A stretch of 22,853 nucleotides of DNA from SAR202 cluster bacterium (GCA_009392095.1 VFHF01000165.1:1-22853); one strand, 5' to 3'; shown: positions 7,553-15,288, counted from the stretch's first letter. Notes: generated by a model not told the origin, from the letters alone. Program-made: numbers and translations.

Positions 7553-8848
7553 TTACTCATCGTTGGGGTCTAGGCCAAGGCCCACTTTGCCTATGAGTTC
7601 AATCGCCTGATTGCGGGCCCAAGGTTGCATGAACGGTCCGGCCCTCACGTCCCGGTACAACTTTGCCAGCGGGCTGTTGGCGAGGTAGGCGCCGCCCCCG
7701 TATAGAGTGACCGCACGGTCGACGATATTCACTGAGGTTTCCATGACAAACTTTTTGGTGCAGGCTGAGTTCTTAATCATTGTGAAGGAGGTTTCGGCGG
7801 AATTATATATCAATCCAACGGGCTGTTCGCCTGCTGTTTGGTAAAAGTCGTCGTAGTACTGAGCGCCCCGGCTTAGGATTCCCCGGGCCGCGGCTAAGTC
7901 AATCTCGTTCTCCGCAACGGTTACCTGGTTCATGGGATACCTGGTCCCGCCTTCTTTTTTCTTTATGGCGGAGACAGCGATCTCATGAGCAGTCTCGGCG
8001 ATGCCCAAAAATATGGAAGAGAGCCCCATGCTCGATAACCCACCCAAGGCCAAGAACGGAGCGTTGAATTGCCCATAAACCCCAATGTCGTCGAACTCGT
8101 CATCGGAGACGAAGTAATCCGTGAAGACCACGTCGTGGCTTCCTGATGAGCGCATGCCCAATCCGTCCCAGTTGTTCTTGATCTCAACTCCAGGCCGGTC
8201 TACGGGGACAATGGCGGCTCCCATTCGTAGCTCGCCTGCATCGTTCTCGAACCGTGCTCTCACGGCCAGTACGTCGGCGGCGGGTGAACCGGTGGCAAAG
8301 GTCTTGAAGCCGTTCAATAACCAACCACCGTCAGTTTTCGTTGCTAGGGTCTTCGAAGTTCTTACATCGGCGCCGGGCTCTGAGTTGGCGACAGTGATAA
8401 AAAGCTCACCGGCGCCAATCTTTTTCAGCAGGTTCTCGGCTCGATTCTGCCGCTCCTGATTCCCGGAGGCTATGGCGTTCCGTAGGGCTCGCGCCGTGCC
8501 GAGAGTCCTAGACAGATGCATCGTGAAGGCCAATGGGGTTGATCCTTCAGCTCGCCCCAGACGGTTCATGGCCACGATGCAGTCATGGGCGGATGTAACG
8601 CCCATGCCGCCGAATTCCTTGGGCACAGCAGCAGCGGCGAAACCGCTCTGTTTTAGGGCGGTTATGTTCTCTACGGGGAAGGTCCCATTACGGTCATGTT
8701 CCGCTGCCGTAAGGGCGAAATCGGCGGCATGTTTTTCAGCTAGCTCGACCATCCGTTTGCCGGGCTCGGTCGATGCTTTAAGTTCAAAATCCAAATCAGC
8801 GCTCCCAAAACCCTCTGATTGGGCCGGCGGGCCCGTCTCTCGAGTCAA
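7553..8848 (-). CDS. Acyl-CoA dehydrogenase family protein
   Basis: This 431-residue flavoprotein has the acyl-CoA dehydrogenase fold: an N-terminal helical domain, a middle beta domain with FITVANSEPGADVRTSKT and NGFKTFATGSPAAD, and a C-terminal four-helix domain ending YRDVRAGPFMQPWARNQAIELIG. The usual C-terminal catalytic Glu (as in YEGT of medium-chain enzymes) is absent, and I see no clear substitute on helix G. It may therefore act as a flavin monooxygenase of the DszC/SfnB type or on an unusual substrate. The start is a TTG at 8848, the only start before an in-frame stop; the next ATG (residue 33) has no ribosome binding site. It is the first gene of the operon running down to 4268. 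Confidence 0.88.
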   Translation of the reverse strand: MTRETGPPAQSEGFGSADLDFELKASTEPGKRMVELAEKHAADFALTAAEHDRNGTFPVENITALKQSGFAAAAVPKEFGGMGVTSAHDCIVAMNRLGRAEGSTPLAFTMHLSRTLGTARALRNAIASGNQERQNRAENLLKKIGAGELFITVANSEPGADVRTSKTLATKTDGGWLLNGFKTFATGSPAADVLAVRARFENDAGELRMGAAIVPVDRPGVEIKNNWDGLGMRSSGSHDVVFTDYFVSDDEFDDIGVYGQFNAPFLALGGLSSMGLSSIFLGIAETAHEIAVSAIKKKEGGTRYPMNQVTVAENEIDLAAARGILSRGAQYYDDFYQTAGEQPVGLIYNSAETSFTMIKNSACTKKFVMETSVNIVDRAVTLYGGGAYLANSPLAKLYRDVRAGPFMQPWARNQAIELIGKVGLGLDPNDE

Positions 8849-8863
8849 TGTTCAACGGAAAAC

Positions 8864-8892
8864 AGATTACTCCCTGGGCCTTGGGGAATCAA
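8864..8892 (-). promoter_or_regulatory. Possible promoter of the ACAD-LLM-CocE-Tag operon
   Basis: On the minus strand, TTGATT (8887-8892) and TAATCT (8864-8869) have a 17-base spacer. The start site would fall near 8857, only about nine bases before the TTG codon, so the mRNA would be nearly leaderless. Confidence 0.3.
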
Positions 8893-8962
8893 TTTGCGAT
8901 TGGGTGAGGCGCCGAAATGGCAGTCCCATTTCACATTCTCGAACTGCCGTGGCCACCAGATC

Positions 8963-9002
8963 GGGCTGGATAGCCCTAGGTAACCTACCCATGATAGGTT
9001 AC
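8963..9002. promoter_or_regulatory. Paired inverted repeats between divergent operons (operator candidate)
   Basis: Two perfect inverted repeats lie side by side in the 207-base gap between divergent genes. GGGCT/AGCCC with a 4-base loop spans 8963-8976. GTAACCTA/TAGGTTAC with a 7-base spacer spans 8980-9002. The second has the size and symmetry of a dimeric repressor site. No regulator gene is in the window. Confidence 0.4.
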
Positions 9003-9055
9003 GATTCTAAGGTCGATAGTAGATATCAGCCGCTGCATGGCCTTCGGAGGCCCGG

Positions 9056-9961
9056 ATGACCATTAAATTGACTTGCCGGTCCAAGCTGATGGCCGGAAAA
9101 ACATGCCTGGTGACCGGGGCTACCGATGGCATCGGGCGGGCCACCGCTCTTGAATTGGCCCACATGGGCGCGGATGTGGCCATCGTCGGACGCAACCAGG
9201 CTAAGTGTGCGGCAACCGCCATTGACATGCGTGAAGAGAGCGGCAACGCCTCTGTTGAGTATTTGGTGGCCGACCTGTCTTCCCAGGAAGAGGTGCGCCG
9301 CCTGGCCGATGAGTTCAAGCAGCGCCATCAAACATTGGATGTCTTGGTCAACAACGCCGGCGCCATACACCTCAGCCGGAAGAATAGCGCCGACGGCATA
9401 GAGATGACCTTTGCCCTCAACCACCTATCTTATTTCTTGCTCACCAACCTTTTGCTGGATGTTTTGTCGGCTTCGGCCCCGGCCCGAGTGGTCAACGTAG
9501 CGTCATCCGTGCATATGAAAGCCAAGCTAGATCTTTTCGACGTCCATGCTCCCCGCCGGTACGCCGGCCTCCGGACTTACTCCCGTTCCAAGCTCTGCAA
9601 TGTGCTATTCACTTATGAGCTGGCACGGCGGCTTGAGGGCACCGGAATAACGGCCAACGCCCTGCACCCCGGTTTGGTTGCATCGAATATCTTAAAGAAC
9701 AACGGCATCCTGGGCCGCTTCCTCAACATGGTCTTGGGAGTTAAGGGAATCAGCGCCAAGGCTGGCGCCCTAACATCTGTCTACGCTGCTTCCTCTCCCG
9801 AGATGGAAGGTGTCTCTGGCAAATACCTAGACAAGAAACAGGTCGTCCGTTCCTCCACTTGCAGCTACGATGAAGCCCGCGCAGCCGCACTCTGGGAATT
9901 GAGCGCCAGCCTAACGGGCATTCCAGCGACATCGCCCGTGTCTTCACTTCCCGTCGGCTAA
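9056..9961 (+). CDS. Short-chain dehydrogenase/reductase, retinol-dehydrogenase-like
   Basis: This 301-residue NAD(P)-dependent oxidoreductase shows the cofactor motif TGATDGIG at residues 20-27, an Arg46 after the second strand that favours NADP, NNAG at 99-102, a Ser in NVASS at 150-151, and the catalytic Tyr175 and Lys179 in YSRSK. Its length and layout resemble the retinol dehydrogenase/WW-domain oxidoreductase branch. GGAGG ends five bases before the ATG at 9056, which favours this start over the in-frame ATG at 9089. It is divergent from the ACAD operon and followed, after 93 bases, by the flavoprotein gene, which has its own promoter. The substrate is unknown. Confidence 0.92.
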   Translation: MTIKLTCRSKLMAGKTCLVTGATDGIGRATALELAHMGADVAIVGRNQAKCAATAIDMREESGNASVEYLVADLSSQEEVRRLADEFKQRHQTLDVLVNNAGAIHLSRKNSADGIEMTFALNHLSYFLLTNLLLDVLSASAPARVVNVASSVHMKAKLDLFDVHAPRRYAGLRTYSRSKLCNVLFTYELARRLEGTGITANALHPGLVASNILKNNGILGRFLNMVLGVKGISAKAGALTSVYAASSPEMEGVSGKYLDKKQVVRSSTCSYDEARAAALWELSASLTGIPATSPVSSLPVG

Positions 9962-9994
9962 CACCTCGCATAAACCGCGGCCTTCTCGCGCTTG

Positions 9995-10023
9995 TTGACA
10001 GCTATGAGCGACCCTCGCATAAT
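9995..10023 (+). promoter_or_regulatory. Strong sigma70-like promoter for flavoprotein/hydrolase pair
   Basis: A consensus TTGACA (9995-10000) and CATAAT (10018-10023) are separated by 17 bases. Transcription would start near 10030, 25 bases before the ATG. The 10-mer CCTCGCATAA that contains the -10 box also occurs 49 bases upstream (9964-9973). Confidence 0.6.
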
Positions 10024-10054
10024 TCTGCCATCTCTCCTCGGAGTCTAATTTCAT

Positions 10055-11248
10055 ATGGCAGAAAAATTTGACGTTGTCGTAATCGGCGCAGGCGTGATTG
10101 GCTGCTCAGTCGCCTATTACCTGGCCAGAGAAGGCATTAAAGTCGCCCTCCTCGAGCGTGAGTCCTTCGGCAGTGGATCCTCCGCCCACGCCACCGGATT
10201 CATCAGCCTCCTGGGCACCGAGTTCACCCCCGGCCCATCCTTCCAATTTGGACTCGAAAGCTACCGCGAGTTTCCATCGCTTGTTGCTGAACTGGAAGAT
10301 TCGACCGGCATGGACCTACTCTACCAACGCCGTCCGTCGTTGCGGCTGGCTTTGGAAGAGAGTGAAGAGCAGTTGATCAAGGATCTGATGACCTGGCAAC
10401 AAGAGCACGTTGCCATGCGTTGGATCAGCTCGCACGACGTCCACGAACTGGAACCAAGGTTGACCCGCTCGCTCATCGGCGCGGTCTACGAAGATGAGTC
10501 AGCCCAGTTGGACAGCTATCGCCTGAACCTGGCCTTAGCCGCCGGGGCCGAGAAAAAGGGCACACAGACTATCAACCGCAATGTCACCGGCCTGCTCTCC
10601 GAAAAAAACCGGATTACCGGCGTGCAGACCGAACAAGGAGATATCTCCTGTGGCACTGTGGTGGTGGCGGCGGGTCTATGGAGCCCTTCCTTCCAGCGAG
10701 ACCTGGACTTCCCCATCCCGGTGGGCGCCTTGAAGGGCGAGCGCCTGTTGCTAAAGTACGATGGCGATCCGTTGCAGGTGTTGATCAGTTCCCCCAAACG
10801 GGGCCACATGATCAGCCGTTTGGACGGTTTCTTGAGTGTGGGCAGCACCGGAGGACGGGACTACGACCAAGACCAGCTCTACCAGGGCGCGGACATGGAC
10901 CGGGTGCCCACTGAAACGGCTCGGGTGGAGATCATGCAACGAGCGATCGACGTCTTCCCCGATTTAGAAAACGCTTTATTGTTCGAGCAACTGGCCGGCT
11001 CCCGGCCCCTGAGTCCCGACCGTATTCCAATAATCGGCCCGGTGCCCGGAAAAGAGGGCGTGGTCTTGGCTACCGGCCACACGACCAAGGGAATTCACCT
11101 GGGCCCCAGCACTGCCAAGGTCGTCACGCAATACATCCAGGGCGGCTGCAAGGAAGTGCCGTTATCCATGGAATTATTCTTGCCCGAGCGGTTTGCCGGC
11201 ATGACCGAAACCGACTTCCAGACCGCCGGCCTAAACGTCGACGAGTAG
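10055..11248 (+). CDS. DAO-family FAD-dependent amine/amino-acid oxidoreductase
   Basis: This 397-residue flavoenzyme belongs to the DAO (PF01266) family of glycine, sarcosine, dimethylglycine and D-amino-acid oxidases and dehydrogenases. The dinucleotide-binding GAGVIG is at residues 11-16 with Glu34 at the end of strand 2. SGSSAHATG follows at 40-48 and aligns with the SGTTWHAAG motif of dimethylglycine/sarcosine dehydrogenases, whose His carries covalent FAD; here it is His45. The C-terminus has SRPLSPDRIPIIGP and ATGHTTKGIHLGPSTAK, usual for the family. The folate-binding domain of full dimethylglycine dehydrogenases is missing. GGAG lies about 12 bases upstream. It is followed after 16 bases by an alpha/beta hydrolase, probably in one transcript. 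It likely oxidises a C-N bond; the substrate is unknown. Confidence 0.9.
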   Translation: MAEKFDVVVIGAGVIGCSVAYYLAREGIKVALLERESFGSGSSAHATGFISLLGTEFTPGPSFQFGLESYREFPSLVAELEDSTGMDLLYQRRPSLRLALEESEEQLIKDLMTWQQEHVAMRWISSHDVHELEPRLTRSLIGAVYEDESAQLDSYRLNLALAAGAEKKGTQTINRNVTGLLSEKNRITGVQTEQGDISCGTVVVAAGLWSPSFQRDLDFPIPVGALKGERLLLKYDGDPLQVLISSPKRGHMISRLDGFLSVGSTGGRDYDQDQLYQGADMDRVPTETARVEIMQRAIDVFPDLENALLFEQLAGSRPLSPDRIPIIGPVPGKEGVVLATGHTTKGIHLGPSTAKVVTQYIQGGCKEVPLSMELFLPERFAGMTETDFQTAGLNVDE

Positions 11249-11264
11249 ATAGGAGCATGATCTG

Positions 11265-12158
11265 ATGCAACGCGCCATCGAGTTCTACAGCGAAGGTTTC
11301 AAACTTCAGGGCGACATCTACCTGCCAGGTGGTCTCGCCAGCGGCGAGACACGTTCAGCCATCCTCCTGTGCCACGGGTACACCGGTGTCAAAGACCTGT
11401 ACCTGCCCGACAACGCCCGCGTCCTGAACGAGGCCGGCTACGTCGTCATGACCTTTGACTACAAGGGCTGGGGCGATAGCGAAGGTGTCGCCCCCAACCG
11501 GTTGGTCCCGTATAGCCGGGTAGCTGACGTACAGGCCGCCATGACATTTCTCGGCCTCCAACCCGAGGTCAATGAAGAGCGAATCGGCATCTACGGCACC
11601 AGCTACGGCGGCGCCACCGTCTCTTGGGTGGGAGCGGTGGACGAGCGGGCCAAGTGCATCGTCAGCGTGGTTGGCATCGGGCACGGCGCACGGTGGATGA
11701 GCCGGGTGAGGCGCATGGACGAATGGTTCGACCTGCTGGAACGTTCGAAGGCCGATCGGGAGCAGCGGGCTTTAACCGGCAAGTCGGAGATGGTGGAGCG
11801 GGCGGAGATTCTACTTCCGGACCGGCAGTCCGCAGACCTAGCCGCCGCTGCCCGCAAGAACAACCCAGCCGCCGTGGGAACGATTCCCGTGGAATACGTG
11901 GACGACACCATCGGCTTTAACCCGGAGTGGATCGTCGGACATATATCCCCCAGGCCAATCCTGTTCATCACCAGCAACGACGACCGTTTGGTGCCGCCGG
12001 AAGAGTCGGAGCAGCTATTCGCAAGCGCCGGAGAACCCAAGAAACTGGTCGTCTTGAAGGGCGTCGGTCACTACGAGGTCTACGCGGAACCGGCCTTCTC
12101 CGAGGTCATGCAGGAAACCCTGGCTTGGTACCAAGCCTATCTACCAGCAAAGAGTTAG
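11265..12158 (+). CDS. Alpha/beta hydrolase (dienelactone-hydrolase/CocE-like core)
   Basis: This 297-residue serine hydrolase has a complete triad: Ser113 in YGTSYGG, Asp240 in TSNDDRLVP, and His269 in GVGHYEVY. CHGYTG at residues 36-41 is the oxyanion loop and FDYKGWGDSEG is typical of this group. A mobile helical cap covers roughly residues 140-215. There is no signal peptide or C-terminal jelly-roll. AGGAG lies eight bases upstream of the ATG. The short gap to the flavoprotein gene suggests they act on the same compound, for example hydrolysis of an ester or amide next to an amine oxidation. That link is inferred from position only. Confidence 0.9.
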   Translation: MQRAIEFYSEGFKLQGDIYLPGGLASGETRSAILLCHGYTGVKDLYLPDNARVLNEAGYVVMTFDYKGWGDSEGVAPNRLVPYSRVADVQAAMTFLGLQPEVNEERIGIYGTSYGGATVSWVGAVDERAKCIVSVVGIGHGARWMSRVRRMDEWFDLLERSKADREQRALTGKSEMVERAEILLPDRQSADLAAAARKNNPAAVGTIPVEYVDDTIGFNPEWIVGHISPRPILFITSNDDRLVPPEESEQLFASAGEPKKLVVLKGVGHYEVYAEPAFSEVMQETLAWYQAYLPAKS

Positions 12159-12159
12159 C

Positions 12160-12181
12160 GGCTCTATCTTAAGATCGAGCC
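12160..12181. terminator. Palindrome between convergent genes, possible bidirectional terminator
   Basis: An inverted repeat with 11-base arms (GGCTCTATCTT pairing with AAGATCGAGCC, one mismatch) begins one base after the hydrolase stop and ends five bases before the KPR stop. It would form a hairpin in both transcripts. There is no T-run, so it is not a classic intrinsic terminator. Confidence 0.4.
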
Positions 12182-12186
12182 CCTTC

Positions 12187-13143
12187 CTACAGATTTTCGT
12201 TGATGCCTTTGCAAAGGTTGTAGCACATCTCCAACGTCGGAGTCGGGATGCCTAGCCGGCGGGCCTCATCTACCGCGTGTCCCATGGTTTCGTCGATCTC
12301 GAGACGCTGCCCTCGCTGAAGGTCTTGAAGAGCAGACATCCGGTGATCCGGCGCTGTTGCTTCGAATTTATGACCGAGTTCCTGCAGGGCCAACACGGCA
12401 TTTTCCTCTGACTCATTAACAACGATCTTTACGGGAAACGGCCCGGTGTCTTCCAGAGGTATCCCCTTCATTTTGGCGATGGTTCCAACTTCTCGCATGA
12501 CACGCGCCCAAACCAAAGCACAGCCGGAATCTGAAGCGAACTTGTAGGTTTCTAGCCGGGTGAGTAATCCTAAAGATGTCGCACCCACCCAGGCCACGAG
12601 TTTTGACCATTGGACCGTGAGGATATTGGCAGCGGATGCAGAATTTACTCCGGACCTCTGCAGCATCGCGCTTAGGTCTTGAACGCGGACCGTCGATTCC
12701 CCTGAGATTTCCCCGACTTCAAAACAGCCATTGTAGGTGAAACTTACCTCTCCGCTCGCCGCCATCTCTCCACTGATCAAAGCCGACGCTCCAATTACAT
12801 TGGCGACGCCAAAGACTTCGGATAATTGCTCATACCATCTAACCCCGTTCTGTACGGACGTTACACAGGGGAATCTGAGGTGGGAAAGGCCGGAAATTGC
12901 CGAATTCATCTGATGGGTCTTGACGGCCACGATCAGCACGTCGGCCTCGGGAATCTGAGACGGGTTGGTCACGATCGGACATGCGGCGTTGAACTCCGCC
13001 AGTCCGTTGATGGTGATTCCGTTTTGTCGCAAGTACTCGGCTCTATCCCCCCGCGCAACCAAGGCCACGTCTTCGCCGGCCCGAGCCAAATGCCCGGCTA
13101 TTATGGATCCGAGGGCGCCCGCTCCCAGAACAACAGTCTTCAT
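12187..13143 (-). CDS. Ketopantoate reductase family protein (ApbA/PanE-like)
   Basis: This 318-residue NADP-dependent reductase has GAGALGS at residues 7-13 at the N-terminus, VAVKTHQ with Lys75, SVQNGV at 96-101, and the catalytic Lys181 in QWSKLVAW. The C-terminal helical domain carries SALQDLQRGQRLEID with Ser270 and Glu282. It matches 2-dehydropantoate 2-reductase in length and motifs. I chose the ATG at 13143 because AGAGGTG lies just upstream; a GTG two codons earlier is too close to that site. It is the last gene of a three-gene operon with an amidohydrolase and an unusual hydrolase. No other pantothenate gene is near, so it may reduce a different 2-keto acid rather than serve as PanE. 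Confidence 0.9.
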   Translation of the reverse strand: MKTVVLGAGALGSIIAGHLARAGEDVALVARGDRAEYLRQNGITINGLAEFNAACPIVTNPSQIPEADVLIVAVKTHQMNSAISGLSHLRFPCVTSVQNGVRWYEQLSEVFGVANVIGASALISGEMAASGEVSFTYNGCFEVGEISGESTVRVQDLSAMLQRSGVNSASAANILTVQWSKLVAWVGATSLGLLTRLETYKFASDSGCALVWARVMREVGTIAKMKGIPLEDTGPFPVKIVVNESEENAVLALQELGHKFEATAPDHRMSALQDLQRGQRLEIDETMGHAVDEARRLGIPTPTLEMCYNLCKGINENL

Positions 13144-13167
13144 AGTCACCTCTTAAAGCGTGCGGGG

Positions 13168-13878
13168 TTACAGCTTAGCCATCAACTCTTCGATCGCCCG
13201 GTTGATGTCGTCGGGCCGTTCAGCCATGGGGAAGTGGCCCGCGTTGTCCAGTTTGATGTACTTGGAACCGGGCACAGCCTGGTGAATTTCCAATTCATAC
13301 TCCGCCGGCTTCCCGGGGTCGTCCACGCCGCGCACCAGTGTCAGGGGAGTCTTGAGTTCTCCGATACGGTCGCGCACATCGAATTTGTCAATGGTCACTA
13401 AGTCGTTGTACTGGGAGATCGGGCCCACCACTCTGTGGCGCTCGATTAGCTTTTCCCGGAGCTCCGGTTCGATGAACATCATGGTGTGGCGCATTGCGTC
13501 TAACCATTCCTCATGCACTGTCGCATCTTTTGCGGCGCTCAGCCGGAACTCTAATGACCCTGGGGCCCGCTCTTTTGGGCGCATGGCGACGGTCATTAGC
13601 AGCAGACCTGCCACCTCGTCGGTGTAGTCCAACGCGTACTGCAGGGCCACGCAGGCCCCCAGCGTAAACCCGGAGAGCACGAGGTCTTTCTTGTGACCCT
13701 TTTTGTGGAGCCAGCCTCGCAGCCATTCCGTATATTCGGCCACCGTGGACAATGACTGGCCCTTCGGATGACCGGGCAGGTCCGGTGCCAGGCTGCCGGG
13801 GAAGTGCTGCACCTGATATTGGAATCCGGCGGAGCAACTACCGGCGCCGGGTCCGTGTATAAAAACTATCTGGGACAT
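13168..13878 (-). CDS. Alpha/beta hydrolase with Thr at the nucleophile position
   Basis: This 236-residue small alpha/beta hydrolase has the oxyanion loop FIHGPGAG at residues 6-13, DLPGHPKG at 33-40, Asp187 in GVDDPGKP and His215 in DNAGHFPMAERPDD. The nucleophile elbow reads SGFTLGA, with Thr72 where Ser is expected (usual pattern G-x-S-x-G). The codon is ACG, which differs from a Ser codon by one base. Thr nucleophiles are rare in this fold, so the protein may be slow, non-hydrolytic or of changed chemistry, such as a lyase or binding role. GAGGGAG gives a strong ribosome binding site. It lies 30 bases after the amidohydrolase gene and 24 bases before the KPR-like gene in the same operon. 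Confidence 0.88.
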   Translation of the reverse strand: MSQIVFIHGPGAGSCSAGFQYQVQHFPGSLAPDLPGHPKGQSLSTVAEYTEWLRGWLHKKGHKKDLVLSGFTLGACVALQYALDYTDEVAGLLLMTVAMRPKERAPGSLEFRLSAAKDATVHEEWLDAMRHTMMFIEPELREKLIERHRVVGPISQYNDLVTIDKFDVRDRIGELKTPLTLVRGVDDPGKPAEYELEIHQAVPGSKYIKLDNAGHFPMAERPDDINRAIEELMAKL

Positions 13879-13908
13879 TTTGTCTCCCTCTGATGACGGT
13901 TTGCTTGT

Positions 13909-15288
13909 CTAAATTATTGGCCAGCGCGGGGGGAAGGACAGGCCTGCGCGTGCCAGCATACCCTCGCCGATTCCTTGGACTTTCTGGGCCAATTCCCATT
14001 CGTCGACGAACAATGGCTTGTGGTCTTCCACCACGATCTGGCCATCAACCATCACCATGTGGACACTGCGGCCGTCGGCGTTGTACACCAGATTGTTCAC
14101 AGGATTGAACAGGGTCTGCCATTCTGCTCTTCGGGTATCGAACAAGACCAGGTCAGCCTTCTTCCCAGCCTCCAACGACCCGATCTCGTCGTCCAGACCC
14201 AAAGCCTCGGCCCCTTGAATGGTCGCCATCTCCAGGGCGGTCTCGGCTGGTATGGCCTTGGAGTCCTGCCGGGCGTCTTTGTACAGTACCGCGATCAGGT
14301 ACATGGCCCGGTTGGTCTCTAGCAGGTTGGAGTTGTTGCCGGCGTCGGTGCCCAAGCCCACCACCATCCCGGCGTCCAGCATCTCGGGTAGCAGCCCGGT
14401 TTGTGTCATACCGGCGCCGCCCTTGATAGCCGCGGTTGGAACCACCACTGCCCTGGTGCATGTGCGGGCCAGTGCTGCTACCTCGCTTTCGTCTTGCCCC
14501 AGCATATGGGCTAATGTCACGTTTTCGCCCAGCAGGCCGATCTTCTCCAGGTAGTGGGAGGGACGCAGTCCCGTTTCTTTGAGACAGGTGTCAACGTAAT
14601 TCGGGCTGTTGTTGTAGTGCAAAGTCAGACCGGTGCCGTAATGGTCGGCCAGGCGTTTGCACTCAAGCAGCAGCTCATCGGTGCACATGCTTGGCGCGAA
14701 GGGCATGGCCCAGGCCCGGACCCGGCCGTCCAACTTTCTGTTGAATTCCTTGATCGTTGATTCGACGATGCCGACCGCCTCCGCCGTGGAGTATGTCGGT
14801 AAACCCAACGGATTGGGTTTGTCGGTGACGTGTGCGCCGGTGATGATCCGACATCCGGACTGCTTATAGGCGTCCATGCAGCGGTCCAGATACTTAGTGC
14901 TGCCTGGGTCCATGAAGGTGGTGGTGCCGTACTTCAAAAGCTCAGTGATGGCCAGGAGGCTGGTGTTGTATTCCTCCTCTTCGGTCATGATCGCCTGCAG
15001 CTTGAACACGTTGGGCAGGTAGGCCGAACCCAGGTCGTCGGGGAAGATGCCCCGAGTGGCATGGGCGTAGCTGATGTGCATGTGCCCGTTGCAGAACCCC
15101 GGCGTGATCACCATGTCCGAGGCATCGATCACCCGGTCTGCCCCAACCACTGCTAAGTCCGCCGCCTTGCCGACGTGGATTATATTTTGACCCTGTACGA
15201 TCAGGGAGCCGTCGGCGATGATCCGCCGCTGAAGGTCCATTGTGATGATGAAGCGGGCGCCCTCAAATTTTACTGTTGTGTCTGGCAT
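13909..15288 (-). CDS. Amidohydrolase, AtzA/TrzA/S-adenosylhomocysteine-deaminase-like
   Basis: This 459-residue metal-dependent hydrolase of the amidohydrolase-1 group is related to chlorohydrolases and cytosine/SAH deaminases. An N-terminal beta-sandwich strand set leads to PGFCNGHMH with His69 and His71. Further metal ligands are His224 in LTLHYN, His261 in LAHMLGQDESEV, and Asp315 in GLGTDAGNNSN. A C-terminal SLEAGKKADLVLFD returns to the sandwich domain. The His-x-x-Glu typical of deaminases reads His224-Tyr-Asn-Asn227, so the usual proton-shuttle Glu is missing. This points away from plain aminohydrolase chemistry. GGGAAG lies upstream of the ATG. It is the first gene of a three-gene minus-strand operon and is divergent from the amidase. 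Confidence 0.9.
   Translation of the reverse strand: MPDTTVKFEGARFIITMDLQRRIIADGSLIVQGQNIIHVGKAADLAVVGADRVIDASDMVITPGFCNGHMHISYAHATRGIFPDDLGSAYLPNVFKLQAIMTEEEEYNTSLLAITELLKYGTTTFMDPGSTKYLDRCMDAYKQSGCRIITGAHVTDKPNPLGLPTYSTAEAVGIVESTIKEFNRKLDGRVRAWAMPFAPSMCTDELLLECKRLADHYGTGLTLHYNNSPNYVDTCLKETGLRPSHYLEKIGLLGENVTLAHMLGQDESEVAALARTCTRAVVVPTAAIKGGAGMTQTGLLPEMLDAGMVVGLGTDAGNNSNLLETNRAMYLIAVLYKDARQDSKAIPAETALEMATIQGAEALGLDDEIGSLEAGKKADLVLFDTRRAEWQTLFNPVNNLVYNADGRSVHMVMVDGQIVVEDHKPLFVDEWELAQKVQGIGEGMLARAGLSFPPRWPII

Noticed and set aside
12826..13401. A long plus-strand open frame (191 codons) opposite the KPR-like and hydrolase genes.
   Set aside because: It is antisense to two well-supported genes and has no family resemblance; a frame shadow.
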